Below are positions 53,020 through 62,124 of a DNA stretch of 64,000 nt, piece after piece; position 1 is the first letter of the stretch; each line of letters starts with the position of its first letter. The DNA comes from an uncultured Tenacibaculum sp. GTDB lineage: Bacteria; Bacteroidota; Bacteroidia; Flavobacteriales; Flavobacteriaceae. Position numbers and translations under genes: made by a program. The notes beneath the pieces are model-generated. The model did not search any database. It was not told the origin of the DNA and saw only the letters and a list, made by a program, of their open reading frames with translations. The stretch covers positions 1 to 64,000 of the forward strand of contig CAKZVD010000038.1 of NCBI GenBank assembly GCA_937922085.1. Direction: 5' to 3'.

Positions 53020-53564
53020 AATAATTTAGTTTAATTGGTTATGCTTACTCTTTTAAGGATTTTCAGCAAATTCCTAACTTCGAAGTATTTAGAGATAAAA
53101 TTAGAGTAATAAATAAAAGAGAATACAATTAATCCCTTGAACGTTAGTAGTTAAGTCACAAGCGTTAATAGTATTATGAAAAGAAAGCCTTGAGTGAATT
53201 TGTAGAAAACAATTATAGTATATAGATGCGGAATTAATATTTGGAAATCAATATAATATGTTCATTCCAATTAGTATAATATTAATTCATTATTCTCATT
53301 TTTAGATAAAAAGTTACAATTTTTTAGCATCTCCAAAGAGTATAATAGACCAAGGCGTGCCTTGAAATTAAAACTTATTTCTAATTTAATGCCTCGTGGA
53401 CTTACCTCGAGGTAGTTTACTGTAGTATTTTAGTAACGTAAAAAAAACATGTTTAGTTTATGAAAAGAGTTTTACGTAAAAGTTCATAGATATTCAGAAT
53501 ATCACAGGAAATCAAATTATAATAATTCCAATATAAAATTAAATAATAATAGAACTTTTGGTGT
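53020..53564. other. Gene-free stretch upstream of the lanthipeptide operon
   Basis: About 540 bases without a convincing gene on either strand; the longest candidate is a 22-codon ORF at 53041. Several short palindromes are present: CAAGGCGTGCCTTG (53351-53364), CCTCGAGG (53405-53412, also pairing with CCTCG at 53392) and TTTTACGTAAAA (53470-53481). These could be operator sites. No clear TAnnTTTG box pointing at the precursor gene was found. Confidence 0.5.
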
Positions 53565-53598
53565 CAAAAAAAACTCTGTACTTTTAAGTGTACAGAGT
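53565..53598 (-). terminator. Terminator of the oxidoreductase gene
   Basis: On the - strand ACTCTGTAC (53598-53590) pairs with GTACAGAGT (53581-53573) and is followed by a run of Ts. It lies downstream of the geranylgeranyl-reductase-family gene and separates it from the lanthipeptide operon. Confidence 0.8.
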
Positions 53599-53748
53599 GA
53601 TTTAGTTTAGTTAAAAATATCAAAAAAAACATTTTATACTATTTTCAAGGGTAAAAATGGTGTTGCTACATTTTTTGAAATGATAACTTAATATTATTGA
53701 GTTTAAGATAGCAAAACTGGATCTAAAATTTTTATCATAGAATTGATA

Positions 53749-54888
53749 TTAAAAAACCAACTCTTTAATTTTTTTTGTAATAGCTTGTTTAATGTCTTTA
53801 GGGTACGATCTTTCTCCATGAAAAATATCAGCCATAGCTTCACTAAATCGTTGTCCGTATTTTTTAAGCATCACATTACGAATTGTTTTTTGTTCGTAAA
53901 ACCACTTGGCTAACCATAAACCTGTTTTTATTTCAGGAAGTAATTTTGCCTCTAATTTTTCTAAATACAATTCTTTTGCTTTTTCTAAATGCAAGTTACT
54001 TTCACTAATAGCCTCGGCAACCAAAACCCCGCTATAAATAGCATTAGAAATACCTTCTGCCGTAATAGGATCTGCAAAACCAGCAGCATCACCAATTAAA
54101 AAAACATTATTTTTTACAAAACCGTCAGTTCTTGGAGCAATAGGTATTTGAAATCCGTGTTGTGATTCTTTTAAAATAGTGGTTATACCAATAGTTTTTA
54201 AATATTCTTGGTAATATTTTTTTAAGTTAATTTTAGCTTTTTTTGTAGAAGCTACACCAACAGAAAGGTGATTCTTTTTAGGAAAATTCCAAGCATATCC
54301 GTAAGGAATAGCATCAATATCAAAACGAACTTCATCTTTTAAACGGTTAAAGTCTTCTTCAGGTACTTCTACTTCATACTCTAAAGCAGGAATTAACTTT
54401 CTAGTTTCTTTGTCCCAACCAGCCATTTTAGCAGTTGGACTTAAAGCTCCATCTGCAGCAATTACAAAACTAGCAGATATTTCAGTTTCAGAAGTAGTTA
54501 AATATGCTTTTTTATCTTTAAATGTAATAGCAGTAAGCTTGTTGTTTTCTAGTAAAGTAACTCCTAATTTCTTAGCTTCTTCAACAATTAAGTTATCAAA
54601 AGAGTCACGCATAATCATGGTAATGGTAGGATCTTTTCTAACTGTTTGGAAATGTAGTTTTTTACCTAAAAAAATATCAACAGTATTAAACTCTCTTTCT
54701 ATAACATTACTAATATCAAAAGGCATATTTTTTCTTCCTCTAAAAACGAAGCCACCACCACATGTTTTATAACGTGGTAGTTTTTCTTTCTCTATAATAA
54801 CAGTTGAAATTCCTTTTTTAGCTAAATGAAATGCTGTAGAGGCTCCAGAAGGACCGCTACCAATAATAGCAACATCAAAATGTTTCAT
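53749..54888 (-). CDS. FAD-dependent oxidoreductase, geranylgeranyl reductase family
   Basis: 379 residues. N-terminal dinucleotide-binding motif VAIIGSGPSGASTAFHLAKKG, RYKTCGGGFVFRG (the family's substrate-side Cys motif), ASFVIAADGALSPTAK and FLIGDAAGFADPITAEGISNAIYSG are the marks of the geranylgeranyl reductase/lipid-hydrogenating flavoproteins. Flavobacterial members act on isoprenoids, but the substrate here is unknown. It is on the same strand as the lanthipeptide operon but ended by a terminator 94 bases before the gene-free stretch, so a shared function is only a speculation. Confidence 0.85.
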   Translation of the reverse strand: MKHFDVAIIGSGPSGASTAFHLAKKGISTVIIEKEKLPRYKTCGGGFVFRGRKNMPFDISNVIEREFNTVDIFLGKKLHFQTVRKDPTITMIMRDSFDNLIVEEAKKLGVTLLENNKLTAITFKDKKAYLTTSETEISASFVIAADGALSPTAKMAGWDKETRKLIPALEYEVEVPEEDFNRLKDEVRFDIDAIPYGYAWNFPKKNHLSVGVASTKKAKINLKKYYQEYLKTIGITTILKESQHGFQIPIAPRTDGFVKNNVFLIGDAAGFADPITAEGISNAIYSGVLVAEAISESNLHLEKAKELYLEKLEAKLLPEIKTGLWLAKWFYEQKTIRNVMLKKYGQRFSEAMADIFHGERSYPKDIKQAITKKIKELVF

Positions 54889-55052
54889 ATAAATAGGTAG
54901 TTGTTTAGTTAATTGTTTGTGAATATAAGAAATAATAGGTTAAAAGATTCATGTTATGTTTAGATTTGAGGACAAAAACTAATAGTAAATATTTTTATTT
55001 TTTTTGAAATTAAAACATAAAAAAGGACTGTTTCTTAGTTAATATGTTCTGT

Positions 55053-55895
55053 TTAATTGATTGCTTTTTGAGTGTTATAACTCAAGATTTGATTTTCAAT
55101 AATTTGAATTACTTTTTTAGACCAAAGCATTTTAAAATGTCCAGTTCCTTCTATTTCTATAAGGCTAGAATTTTTAAAGAAAGAATTTACTGTTTTTGAT
55201 TTTTCTATAGGAACTACTTTATCAAATTTATCGTGAATAAAAGTTAAACTTTTAATTTCTATATTTTTAATAACATCCTTAACTTTATGAGTCATTGGAT
55301 TGTATTTTGTGGTTGTTTTTTTTATTTTTTTGATAAGTAATTTTGTTGATTTTTTAGTCAAACCAAATTGAAGAACAGCAAGGCCTATAAATTCCGAAAA
55401 TTTACTAGGAGTTGTTAAAGCAATCATTTGCTTTGCTTTGTATTTTAAAGAGTCCATAGCAGTAAAAGTAAGAACCGATCCCATAGAGTGTGTTAAAATT
55501 AAATCGTATTCTTCTTTTTGTAAAAAATATTTTACTAAGTCAGACATTTCAAAGAAGCTTGTTTTTTTCTTTGTACTATCACCATGACAAGGTCCATCAA
55601 AGCTAATAACTTCATATCCGTTTTTTGTTAATTCAGGAATAATAGCGCCAAAATTGGAAGCTCTTCCTCCCCATCCATGAACGAGTAGTGCTTTTTTGTT
55701 CCCATTTCCCCATTTAAAGGTTTTAATTTTAAACTTTTTAAATTGAATGGTAGAGTTTTTAGCTGTTTCTAATATTGATTTTTCAAATGCTCTTATTTTT
55801 CTGTTTTTAGGTTTAGAAATAAAGTTAAAAGCTATTTGAGCAGAGATTTTTGGAGATATCTTCTGCAAAAGATGAAATGTTTTTTTTAGATCCAT
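55053..55895 (-). CDS. Alpha/beta hydrolase
   Basis: 280 residues: LLVHGWGGRASNFGAI (oxyanion loop), ISFDGPCHGDS, nucleophile elbow LTHSMGSV, acid in FIHDKFDKVVPIE and the His in IEGTGHFKM. No signal peptide. Monocistronic, with AT-rich gaps on both sides. Substrate unknown. Confidence 0.82.
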   Translation of the reverse strand: MDLKKTFHLLQKISPKISAQIAFNFISKPKNRKIRAFEKSILETAKNSTIQFKKFKIKTFKWGNGNKKALLVHGWGGRASNFGAIIPELTKNGYEVISFDGPCHGDSTKKKTSFFEMSDLVKYFLQKEEYDLILTHSMGSVLTFTAMDSLKYKAKQMIALTTPSKFSEFIGLAVLQFGLTKKSTKLLIKKIKKTTTKYNPMTHKVKDVIKNIEIKSLTFIHDKFDKVVPIEKSKTVNSFFKNSSLIEIEGTGHFKMLWSKKVIQIIENQILSYNTQKAIN

Positions 55896-56021
55896 TTTGT
55901 AGATTATTAATAATCTTACAAAACTCTATGATTTTGATTTTTTTACACGACACATTTGTGTCATATTAGAAAGAAGTATCATTTAAATTAGAATACAAAA
56001 GATGAAATGTTTTTTAAGAAT

Positions 56022-56594
56022 TTATTTTATCTCAAATTCTTTTACAATAGAGCCAATAGGTATCGCTTTAATTTTTTCATCTTGTAATAGAAACAAAATG
56101 CCTTGTGTTTTTCCAATAACAATTCCTTTTACTGTTTCATTGTCGCTATATTTTAGAGTTATAGGAGCACTTTTTTTTATAAGCTTCATTGTGTGTTTTC
56201 CATAATTATTAGCAGCAAGGTATAAGTATGAAATTGTTAAAATAACGAAAGAATAATATCTGGTATTATTAAACGATTTTTTTTTATTCCAACCAAAACT
56301 TAATTTAGAATATGTTTTTGGGAACTTTTTTTCTAATATTATATCTATTTTAATTAAAATTGCAATTAACCCTATTGTAATTATAGAAAAAAACACTATT
56401 TTAAAATCGGAAAAAGGAGCGATTAAAAAATCAAAAACATCTGCATAATCAAAAATATTAATTCCAAATTGTGAATATTTTTGATAAGTGAAAAGCATAC
56501 CAATTGCAACAATAAAGAGATAAGCAATGGTAATTATGGTTTGTATCTCTTTTATAATAAGCTCATAGGCATCTTTAATAATTCCTTCTTTCAT
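56022..56594 (-). CDS. Membrane protein, unknown
   Basis: 190 residues with about four membrane segments (roughly 16-36, 56-78, 110-130, then a periplasmic or cytosolic C-terminal part of about 55 residues, NNYGKHTMKLIKKSAPITLKYSDNETVKGIVIGKTQGI...). The C-terminal part looks like a small beta-barrel. No family recognised. It begins 18 bases after the Crp-family gene and is probably cotranscribed with it. Confidence 0.6.
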   Translation of the reverse strand: MKEGIIKDAYELIIKEIQTIITIAYLFIVAIGMLFTYQKYSQFGINIFDYADVFDFLIAPFSDFKIVFFSIITIGLIAILIKIDIILEKKFPKTYSKLSFGWNKKKSFNNTRYYSFVILTISYLYLAANNYGKHTMKLIKKSAPITLKYSDNETVKGIVIGKTQGILFLLQDEKIKAIPIGSIVKEFEIK

Positions 56595-56612
56595 TTGTTG
56601 ATATGATTCTGT

Positions 56613-57218
56613 TTATAATACTATTATTTTTTTTCTAATTCTGGTTAAAGTTTGACGTTTAATACCTAAAAAAGAAGAAAGATGTGTAAGAGAGATACGA
56701 TTTAAAATATCTTTGTTCTTCGATATAAAGTTGAGATATCTTTGCTCAGCATTTTCAAACAAAAAACTTTCAATTCTGTTTTGCCTTTTTATTAAATGTC
56801 TTTCAGCAATTAATCTACCATATTTTTCGAAATTTTTATACTTAGCATAACATTCTTGAATTAAAGTAAATGGAACATTAACTAATAAACTAGATTCTAA
56901 AGTTTCAATATGATATTTTGAGGGAGCTTGATTAATAAAGGCGCTGTAATCTGTAGCATGACTATTTTCTTTTGCAAAAGCAATGGTTATTTCTTCTCCT
57001 TTATCATTAATATAGAAAACACGTAGTAACCCTTTAAAAACAAAAACTAAATTTTCTTGAACCTTACCAGCCATTAAAAAGAGTTTCTTTGTATCTAATT
57101 TTGTAACCGTAATTTTACTAGTAATAAAATTTATTTCTTCAGGTTTAAAACCAGGGAAAACATTGTATAAAGCCTTTGAATAAGCAATTATAGGATTCGT
57201 TATACTATCTGTTATCAT
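56613..57218 (-). CDS. Crp/Fnr-family transcriptional regulator
   Basis: 201 residues: a cyclic-nucleotide-binding-like beta-roll (about 30-125, KKLFLMAGKVQENLVFVFKGLLRVFYINDKGEEITIAFA) and a C-terminal HTH (ISLTHLSSFLGIKRQTLTRIRKK). The cAMP-contacting Arg-Ser pair is not evident, as in most Bacteroidetes members, so the ligand is unknown. Confidence 0.88.
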   Translation of the reverse strand: MITDSITNPIIAYSKALYNVFPGFKPEEINFITSKITVTKLDTKKLFLMAGKVQENLVFVFKGLLRVFYINDKGEEITIAFAKENSHATDYSAFINQAPSKYHIETLESSLLVNVPFTLIQECYAKYKNFEKYGRLIAERHLIKRQNRIESFLFENAEQRYLNFISKNKDILNRISLTHLSSFLGIKRQTLTRIRKKIIVL

Positions 57219-57251
57219 TTATTGTATGTATTAATACAAAAACGAATATAA

Positions 57252-58277
57252 TCATTCAAAATTTATTCTAGACATAATAGGGAAATGATCAGAGTATTTT
57301 GGAGTGTAGGTTTTAAAATTATGAATTTGAGTTTTGTTGTCTGTTAAAATAAAATCGATACGCATCGGAAAAAAATAATTGAAAGATTTACCAAAACCAA
57401 TACCAGCTTCTTCAAAAGCATCTTTTTTACCTTTAGAAATTTGTCTATACACCCAAGAAAAAGCTGTGTTATTAAAATCACCACAAATAACTTTTTTTCC
57501 GTTCCATTTTTTTTCATGATCTAAAAAAACAGCTACTTGAGAAGCTTGTTTTTTAAAACCATTTTTTAAACGAGCAATTAATTTTTCAGAATTCTTTTCT
57601 CCGAAGTTTTCTTTTCTTGGATTTATTTTTAACGATTGTAAATGTAAATTGTAAACACGCACCGTATCTTTTCCTTTAAGAATATCAATAAAAATAGCAT
57701 TATTGGCACTTTGTTTAAAATCTAAAGAACCTTTATTAATTATTTTAAATTTTGAATAAATAGCTAAGCCAAATTTCTTTTTTTTCGATTTAGAAACAAT
57801 ATAAGAATATGGATAACTAATTTTATTTTGTTTAGAATTGTAATACTCTTGTATGGTAAGTATATCTGGATCTTTTTCTTTTATAAAACTGAATATTTTT
57901 TGATCAATATCGTCTTGTTTAATCCACTTATATACATTAAACATACGAACATTATAACTCATTACTTTAATGTCATTATTACGCGCTGTATTCTTTTCTG
58001 AAAATTTTAAAAAAGGAGGAAAGAAAATCCACCCAATTAGTAATACGATACCAGAAATTATAAAATGTTTTTTAAGTTTTAACAACCAATAAATTAAGAA
58101 TAAGAGATTAATTATAATTAATAATGGTATTGCTAAACTAGCTATAGAAAATACAGGAACAGTTTTAGGAGAAATAAAAGCAAGAAAATAAGATAACAAT
58201 AATATAGTAGCTGCAATAGAGTTTATATAGTAGAGCAGTTTATTAAATAAAGAATATTTTTGTTTCTTATTTGCCAC
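57252..58277 (-). CDS. Endonuclease/exonuclease/phosphatase family membrane protein
   Basis: 341 residues. Three N-terminal membrane segments (about 10-80) are followed by an EEP domain: VMSYNVRMFNV, ILTIQEYY (catalytic Glu), VICGDFNNTAFSW and YSDHFPIMSRI (catalytic His). The active site would face the periplasm. Substrates in this family range from DNA to sphingolipids, and the membrane anchor favours a phospholipid or sugar phosphate. Its start overlaps the end of the rhomboid gene by one base. Confidence 0.85.
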   Translation of the reverse strand: MANKKQKYSLFNKLLYYINSIAATILLLSYFLAFISPKTVPVFSIASLAIPLLIIINLLFLIYWLLKLKKHFIISGIVLLIGWIFFPPFLKFSEKNTARNNDIKVMSYNVRMFNVYKWIKQDDIDQKIFSFIKEKDPDILTIQEYYNSKQNKISYPYSYIVSKSKKKKFGLAIYSKFKIINKGSLDFKQSANNAIFIDILKGKDTVRVYNLHLQSLKINPRKENFGEKNSEKLIARLKNGFKKQASQVAVFLDHEKKWNGKKVICGDFNNTAFSWVYRQISKGKKDAFEEAGIGFGKSFNYFFPMRIDFILTDNKTQIHNFKTYTPKYSDHFPIMSRINFE

Positions 58278-59143
58278 TATTGTTTTTTACCCTGTTTAAA
58301 TAAAAATTCTTTCTCTTCTTTAGAAAGTGTATCATAACCAGATTTTCCTATTTTGTCTAAAATTTCATCAATTTGTTGTTGATTTTCAGATTTGTTTTTA
58401 AAAGGACCAGTTGTAGCCATTTTCTTTTTTGAGTTATGTACCGTTTTTAAAGGAGCTTTCTTTTTTCTACGAAATAGATTGGTAAAAGGTTTAAAAATAT
58501 CTAATTCTTTACTACTAAGGCTACTTATATATAAATAACCAAATAAAGCACCGCCTAAATGAGCAAAATGACCACCAGCATTACTTCCTGCTAATTTTAT
58601 TAAATCTAAAACGACAAAAAATGCTGCTAAATGCCAAACTTTTACGTAACCAATTAAAGCAAAACGTAATTGATAGTTTGGAATATGAGTAGCGGTACCG
58701 ATAATAATAGCAGAAATACCAGCAGAAGCCCCAACTAAAGTATAAGTTTGCCCTGCAAAGAGAGGGAAAAAATTCATAGCTACTAAGAAAAATAAACCAC
58801 CCCAAAGTGTACCCAGTATATAAAAACTAAGCAATTGTTTTTGTGTGAAATAATCTAAAAATAGACGTCCAAAAAGATATAGCCACATACAGTTAAAAAG
58901 AATATGCAAAAAACCACCATGTAAAAAACCATAACTTATAAGTGCCCAAGGTTTTGTTAGTAAAGAACTAAAAGAAGACGAAAGAGCAAACCAATCACCT
59001 AAAAACGTACTCTGAATTTTAAAAAGACTTGAAAAAACAGTCATTAATAAACCTAAAATGAATACGCTAATATTTATGTAGATTAGTTTTTCTACAATAC
59101 TTGCGTTCTTAAAATTATATTTTAATGTTTTTATAAATTCCAT
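58277..59143 (-). CDS. Rhomboid-family intramembrane protease, copy 2
   Basis: 288 residues with six or more membrane segments. SYGFLHGGFLHILFNCMWLYLFG, the nucleophile region YTLVGASAGISAI (Ser140) and GGHFAHLGGALFGYLY (His195) are rhomboid motifs. The nucleophile motif is GASA rather than the usual GxSG. A hydrophilic C-terminal tail of about 65 residues is rich in Lys. Start ATG 59143 lies one base after the stop of the first rhomboid gene; the extra 14 codons of the open frame overlap that gene and are dropped. Confidence 0.82.
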   Translation of the reverse strand: MEFIKTLKYNFKNASIVEKLIYINISVFILGLLMTVFSSLFKIQSTFLGDWFALSSSFSSLLTKPWALISYGFLHGGFLHILFNCMWLYLFGRLFLDYFTQKQLLSFYILGTLWGGLFFLVAMNFFPLFAGQTYTLVGASAGISAIIIGTATHIPNYQLRFALIGYVKVWHLAAFFVVLDLIKLAGSNAGGHFAHLGGALFGYLYISSLSSKELDIFKPFTNLFRRKKKAPLKTVHNSKKKMATTGPFKNKSENQQQIDEILDKIGKSGYDTLSKEEKEFLFKQGKKQ

Positions 59144-59144
59144 T

Positions 59145-59870
59145 CTAATAAACTCTAAATTGATTTTTTTTCCAATACCAAGCAATAATAAAACCTATAA
59201 TAGCTCCACCAACATGTGCAAAATGCGCTACATTTCCTACTGAATATTTTGTCATTCCAAAAAATAAATCACTTGCTATTATTAAAGGAATAAAATATTT
59301 AGCAGCTATAGGAACAGGAAAAAAGATCATTGCTAGCTTTGCATTAGGGAATGCTAAACCAAAAGCTACTAAAATTCCATAAATAGCACCAGATGCACCT
59401 ACGGCAGGGGCGTTATATAAAGAGTAGAATTCACTCATTGTCTCATGTGAGAGTGTAATTAAAGAGTCATTATATCTACCAGTTTTTAGAATATCCATAA
59501 TATCTGAAGATGATACTCCTAAGTTAACTAATTGTTCATATATACCATCAAACTGATAATAATTTACTAAAGTATATATTAAACCAGCACCAATACCCGC
59601 AGAGAAATAAAAGAATAAAAATTTATTTTTACCCCACATTTGTTCTAGAGGAGTACCAAATGCCCATAAACCATACATGTTAAATAAAAGATGAAATTCA
59701 CTACCGTGCATAAAAATATGCGTCAAGTATTGCCAAAATCCAAAATGCTCATTTTTAGGGAAATGCAAAGCAAATATATTCGTTAAGTCCAATTTTAATA
59801 CTATTGGCCCAAAAAATAAAATCACATTTACAATAATTAAATGCTTTATAACTGGAGTTAATTTTTGCAT
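59145..59870 (-). CDS. Rhomboid-family intramembrane serine protease, copy 1
   Basis: 241 residues. YLTHIFMHGSEFHLLFNMYGLWAFG, catalytic Ser160 in AVGASGAIYG and His219 in VAHFAHVGGAIIGF complete the Ser-His dyad of an active rhomboid, which cuts membrane proteins within the bilayer. A loop of about 40 residues between 110 and 150 is longer than in GlpG. It lies three bases after mutL and one base before the second rhomboid, in a stable flavobacterial gene order. Confidence 0.88.
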   Translation of the reverse strand: MQKLTPVIKHLIIVNVILFFGPIVLKLDLTNIFALHFPKNEHFGFWQYLTHIFMHGSEFHLLFNMYGLWAFGTPLEQMWGKNKFLFFYFSAGIGAGLIYTLVNYYQFDGIYEQLVNLGVSSSDIMDILKTGRYNDSLITLSHETMSEFYSLYNAPAVGASGAIYGILVAFGLAFPNAKLAMIFFPVPIAAKYFIPLIIASDLFFGMTKYSVGNVAHFAHVGGAIIGFIIAWYWKKNQFRVY

Positions 59871-59873
59871 AGT

Positions 59874-61721
59874 TTATTTATTAAAAATAGTATCAATTTC
59901 TTGTAAAGTTAAGGTTTTAAAAGTAGCTTTTCCTAGAGGAGAAGTACTTGGTTCTTTACATGAAAATAAATTATTTACTAAGTTTTCTTGTTCTTTAACC
60001 AATAAGACTGTTCCTGTTTTTATAGCTAAAGATTTTGCAAATGATTTTGCCATAACATCAAAATGGCTAAAACTTTCATTAGGAACTTCTAATTTCATGT
60101 CATCTAATAATTGTTCTAAAACTAAAGTAATCTGACTTTCTGTTATAGAAGTAGGAATACCACCAATAGTAACTCCCTCTTTTGTAAACTCATTAAAAAC
60201 AAAACCAGTACTTTCTAAATCTGATTTTATTCCATAAATCATTTCTATATCTGTGGTAGATAAATTAATACTAATAGGAAATAATAACTGTTGACTACTA
60301 GCTTCTTTTACAGTAATGTTTTCTAAAAATTCTTCATACAATACACGTTGATGCGCTAAAGATTGATGAATTAAAACAGCTCCCGATTTAATTGAGCTTA
60401 AAATATATTTTTTTTGAATCTGAAATGTTTTACCAGTTTCAGTTTCTTGTTTGGTTTCAAAAAGTTCTTCTTGTTTGGTGGTTTCTGTAGAAACAGCACT
60501 TGTGTATAAAGATTCCCAACTACCAGGGTCTTTCTTGAAATTAGATTGATATGTTGAGGTATTGGTACTTTTAGGCTCCTCTTTAAAAGAAGTAGTTTCG
60601 GTTACATCATTTTTAAACGGATTAAAAGTAGGGTCTACAATAATTTTTGGAGTAGAAAAACTTTGCTTACTATTTAAATTATAAGGTGTATCTAAATTAG
60701 CATCTCTATTAAAATCTAAAATAGGAGCAACGTTGTATTGGCCTAAGCTATGTTTTACTGTTGCTCTTAAAATAGCATATAATGCTTTTTCGTTGTCAAA
60801 CTTTATTTCTGTTTTAGTAGGATGAATATTAATATCAATACTATTAGGAGGTACTTCAAAGTAAATAAAATAGGTGGGATGTGTACCTTGTTCTAATAAT
60901 CCTTCAAAAGCATTATTAACAGCATGATTTAAATAAGAACTTTTAATAAACCTGTTGTTTACAAAAAAGAATTGTTCTCCTCTTTTTCTTTTTGAAAACT
61001 CAGGTTTTGCAATAAAACCTTTTATGGTAATGATGTCGGTTTGTTCGTCTAACGGAACTAATTTTTCATTCGTTTTCGCACCAAACATAGAAACAATACG
61101 TTTGCGAGAGTTGCTTTCCTTTAAATGATACACTTCATTGTCATTATGGTATAATGAAAAAGAGATCATTGGATGTGCCAGTGCAACTCGCTGAAATTCA
61201 TCAATAATATGACGTGTTTCCACTGTATCAGACTTTAGGAAGTTTCTACGAGCAGGAATATTGTAAAATAAATTTTTTACCGCTATGCTTGTACCTTTAG
61301 CGGTAGATACAACCTCTTGAGATACGATATCACTTCCTTCTATTTTTATAGAAGTACCTAATTCTTGGTTTTCTTGTTTTGTTTTTAATTCTACATGTGC
61401 AATTGCTGCTATTGAAGCTAATGCTTCTCCTCTAAAACCTTTGGTTTGCAAATTAAAAAGATCTTGCGCATCTTTAATTTTAGAAGTAGCATGCCTTTCA
61501 AAAGATAAACGGGCGTCGGTATTACTCATACCTTTTCCGTTATCAATTACTTGAATAAGTGTTTTACCAGCACCTTTTAAAAGTAAAGTAATTGTAGTAG
61601 CATTTGCATCAATTGCATTCTCTAATAATTCTTTAACTACAGACGCTGGGCGTTGTACAACCTCACCTGCTGCAATTTGATTGGCAACATGGTCGGGTAG
61701 TAATTGTATGATATCTGACAT
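59874..61721 (-). CDS. mutL: DNA mismatch repair protein MutL
   Basis: 615 residues. The N-terminal GHKL ATPase is complete (VANQIAAGEVVQRPASVVKELLENAIDANA, DNGKGM, GFRGEALASI), then a Ser/Thr-rich linker, then a C-terminal dimerisation domain. The endonuclease motif DQHAxxExxxxE of MutH-less bacteria reads HQSLAHQRVLYEE here (around 452-464): Asp, His and Glu are changed to His, Ser and Gln. MutL is therefore probably not a nuclease in the usual way. The start overlaps the stop of the upstream small gene (TAATG). Confidence 0.93.
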   Translation of the reverse strand: MSDIIQLLPDHVANQIAAGEVVQRPASVVKELLENAIDANATTITLLLKGAGKTLIQVIDNGKGMSNTDARLSFERHATSKIKDAQDLFNLQTKGFRGEALASIAAIAHVELKTKQENQELGTSIKIEGSDIVSQEVVSTAKGTSIAVKNLFYNIPARRNFLKSDTVETRHIIDEFQRVALAHPMISFSLYHNDNEVYHLKESNSRKRIVSMFGAKTNEKLVPLDEQTDIITIKGFIAKPEFSKRKRGEQFFFVNNRFIKSSYLNHAVNNAFEGLLEQGTHPTYFIYFEVPPNSIDINIHPTKTEIKFDNEKALYAILRATVKHSLGQYNVAPILDFNRDANLDTPYNLNSKQSFSTPKIIVDPTFNPFKNDVTETTSFKEEPKSTNTSTYQSNFKKDPGSWESLYTSAVSTETTKQEELFETKQETETGKTFQIQKKYILSSIKSGAVLIHQSLAHQRVLYEEFLENITVKEASSQQLLFPISINLSTTDIEMIYGIKSDLESTGFVFNEFTKEGVTIGGIPTSITESQITLVLEQLLDDMKLEVPNESFSHFDVMAKSFAKSLAIKTGTVLLVKEQENLVNNLFSCKEPSTSPLGKATFKTLTLQEIDTIFNK

Positions 61722-62002
61722 TAATTATTTGGTAAAAATATGGATAGATCAAAGTCTATCAAGTATAAGAAAATAAGCGTTAAAATTAGTACAATAGCTA
61801 TTATAGTTTTGTTAAAACCACCATGTTCAGAAGTATTAAATTCATTTATAGCGGAACTAAATTTCCCCTTTAATGATTTTTTCTTACCTACACTGGTTCT
61901 GTGTTCGTCAAATCTATGTTTTAACTCAAAAGGACTGCCTTCACCTTTGTAATAACGTGGCTGGTAATCGAATTTCTTATTTTGTCTGTTTAAAAGTCCC
62001 AT
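61721..62002 (-). CDS. Small C-tail-anchored membrane protein
   Basis: 93 residues: a basic soluble part (NRQNKKFDYQPRYYKGEGSPFELKHRFDEHRTSVGKKKSLKGKF) and a single membrane segment (about 69-87) near the C-terminus. Relatives are often misnamed riboflavin synthase subunit beta in databases. Nothing in the sequence supports that name. Coupled to mutL by a TAATG overlap. Confidence 0.75.
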   Translation of the reverse strand: MGLLNRQNKKFDYQPRYYKGEGSPFELKHRFDEHRTSVGKKKSLKGKFSSAINEFNTSEHGGFNKTIIAIVLILTLIFLYLIDFDLSIFLPNN

Positions 62003-62124
62003 AAATAATTTTTTTGTAGTTTATTTGAGTGTTTCAAAAACCACACCAAAATGGAAATTCAAAGTTACGGAATAATTGATAAGAGATCAAGATAAGAGTA
62101 TGAATTAAGGCTTTTTTAGTAAAG

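Noticed and set aside
52664-53029. Open + strand frame of 121 codons over the precursor gene (VEQPVVANTIQQQ repeats).
   Set aside because: It is the antisense reading of the four repeats. The - strand reading starts the operon, has Cys-rich cores and fits the modification enzymes.
53749-54888. The FAD oxidoreductase as a tailoring enzyme of the lanthipeptide (as the F420-dependent reductase of lexapeptide).
   Set aside because: A terminator and a long gene-free stretch separate it from the operon, and the family usually acts on isoprenoids. It remains a possibility but has no direct support.
61721-62002. Riboflavin synthase subunit beta, a common database name for such proteins.
   Set aside because: The sequence is a basic peptide with one C-terminal membrane segment and has none of the lumazine/riboflavin synthase motifs; the true ribH is at 62785-63291.
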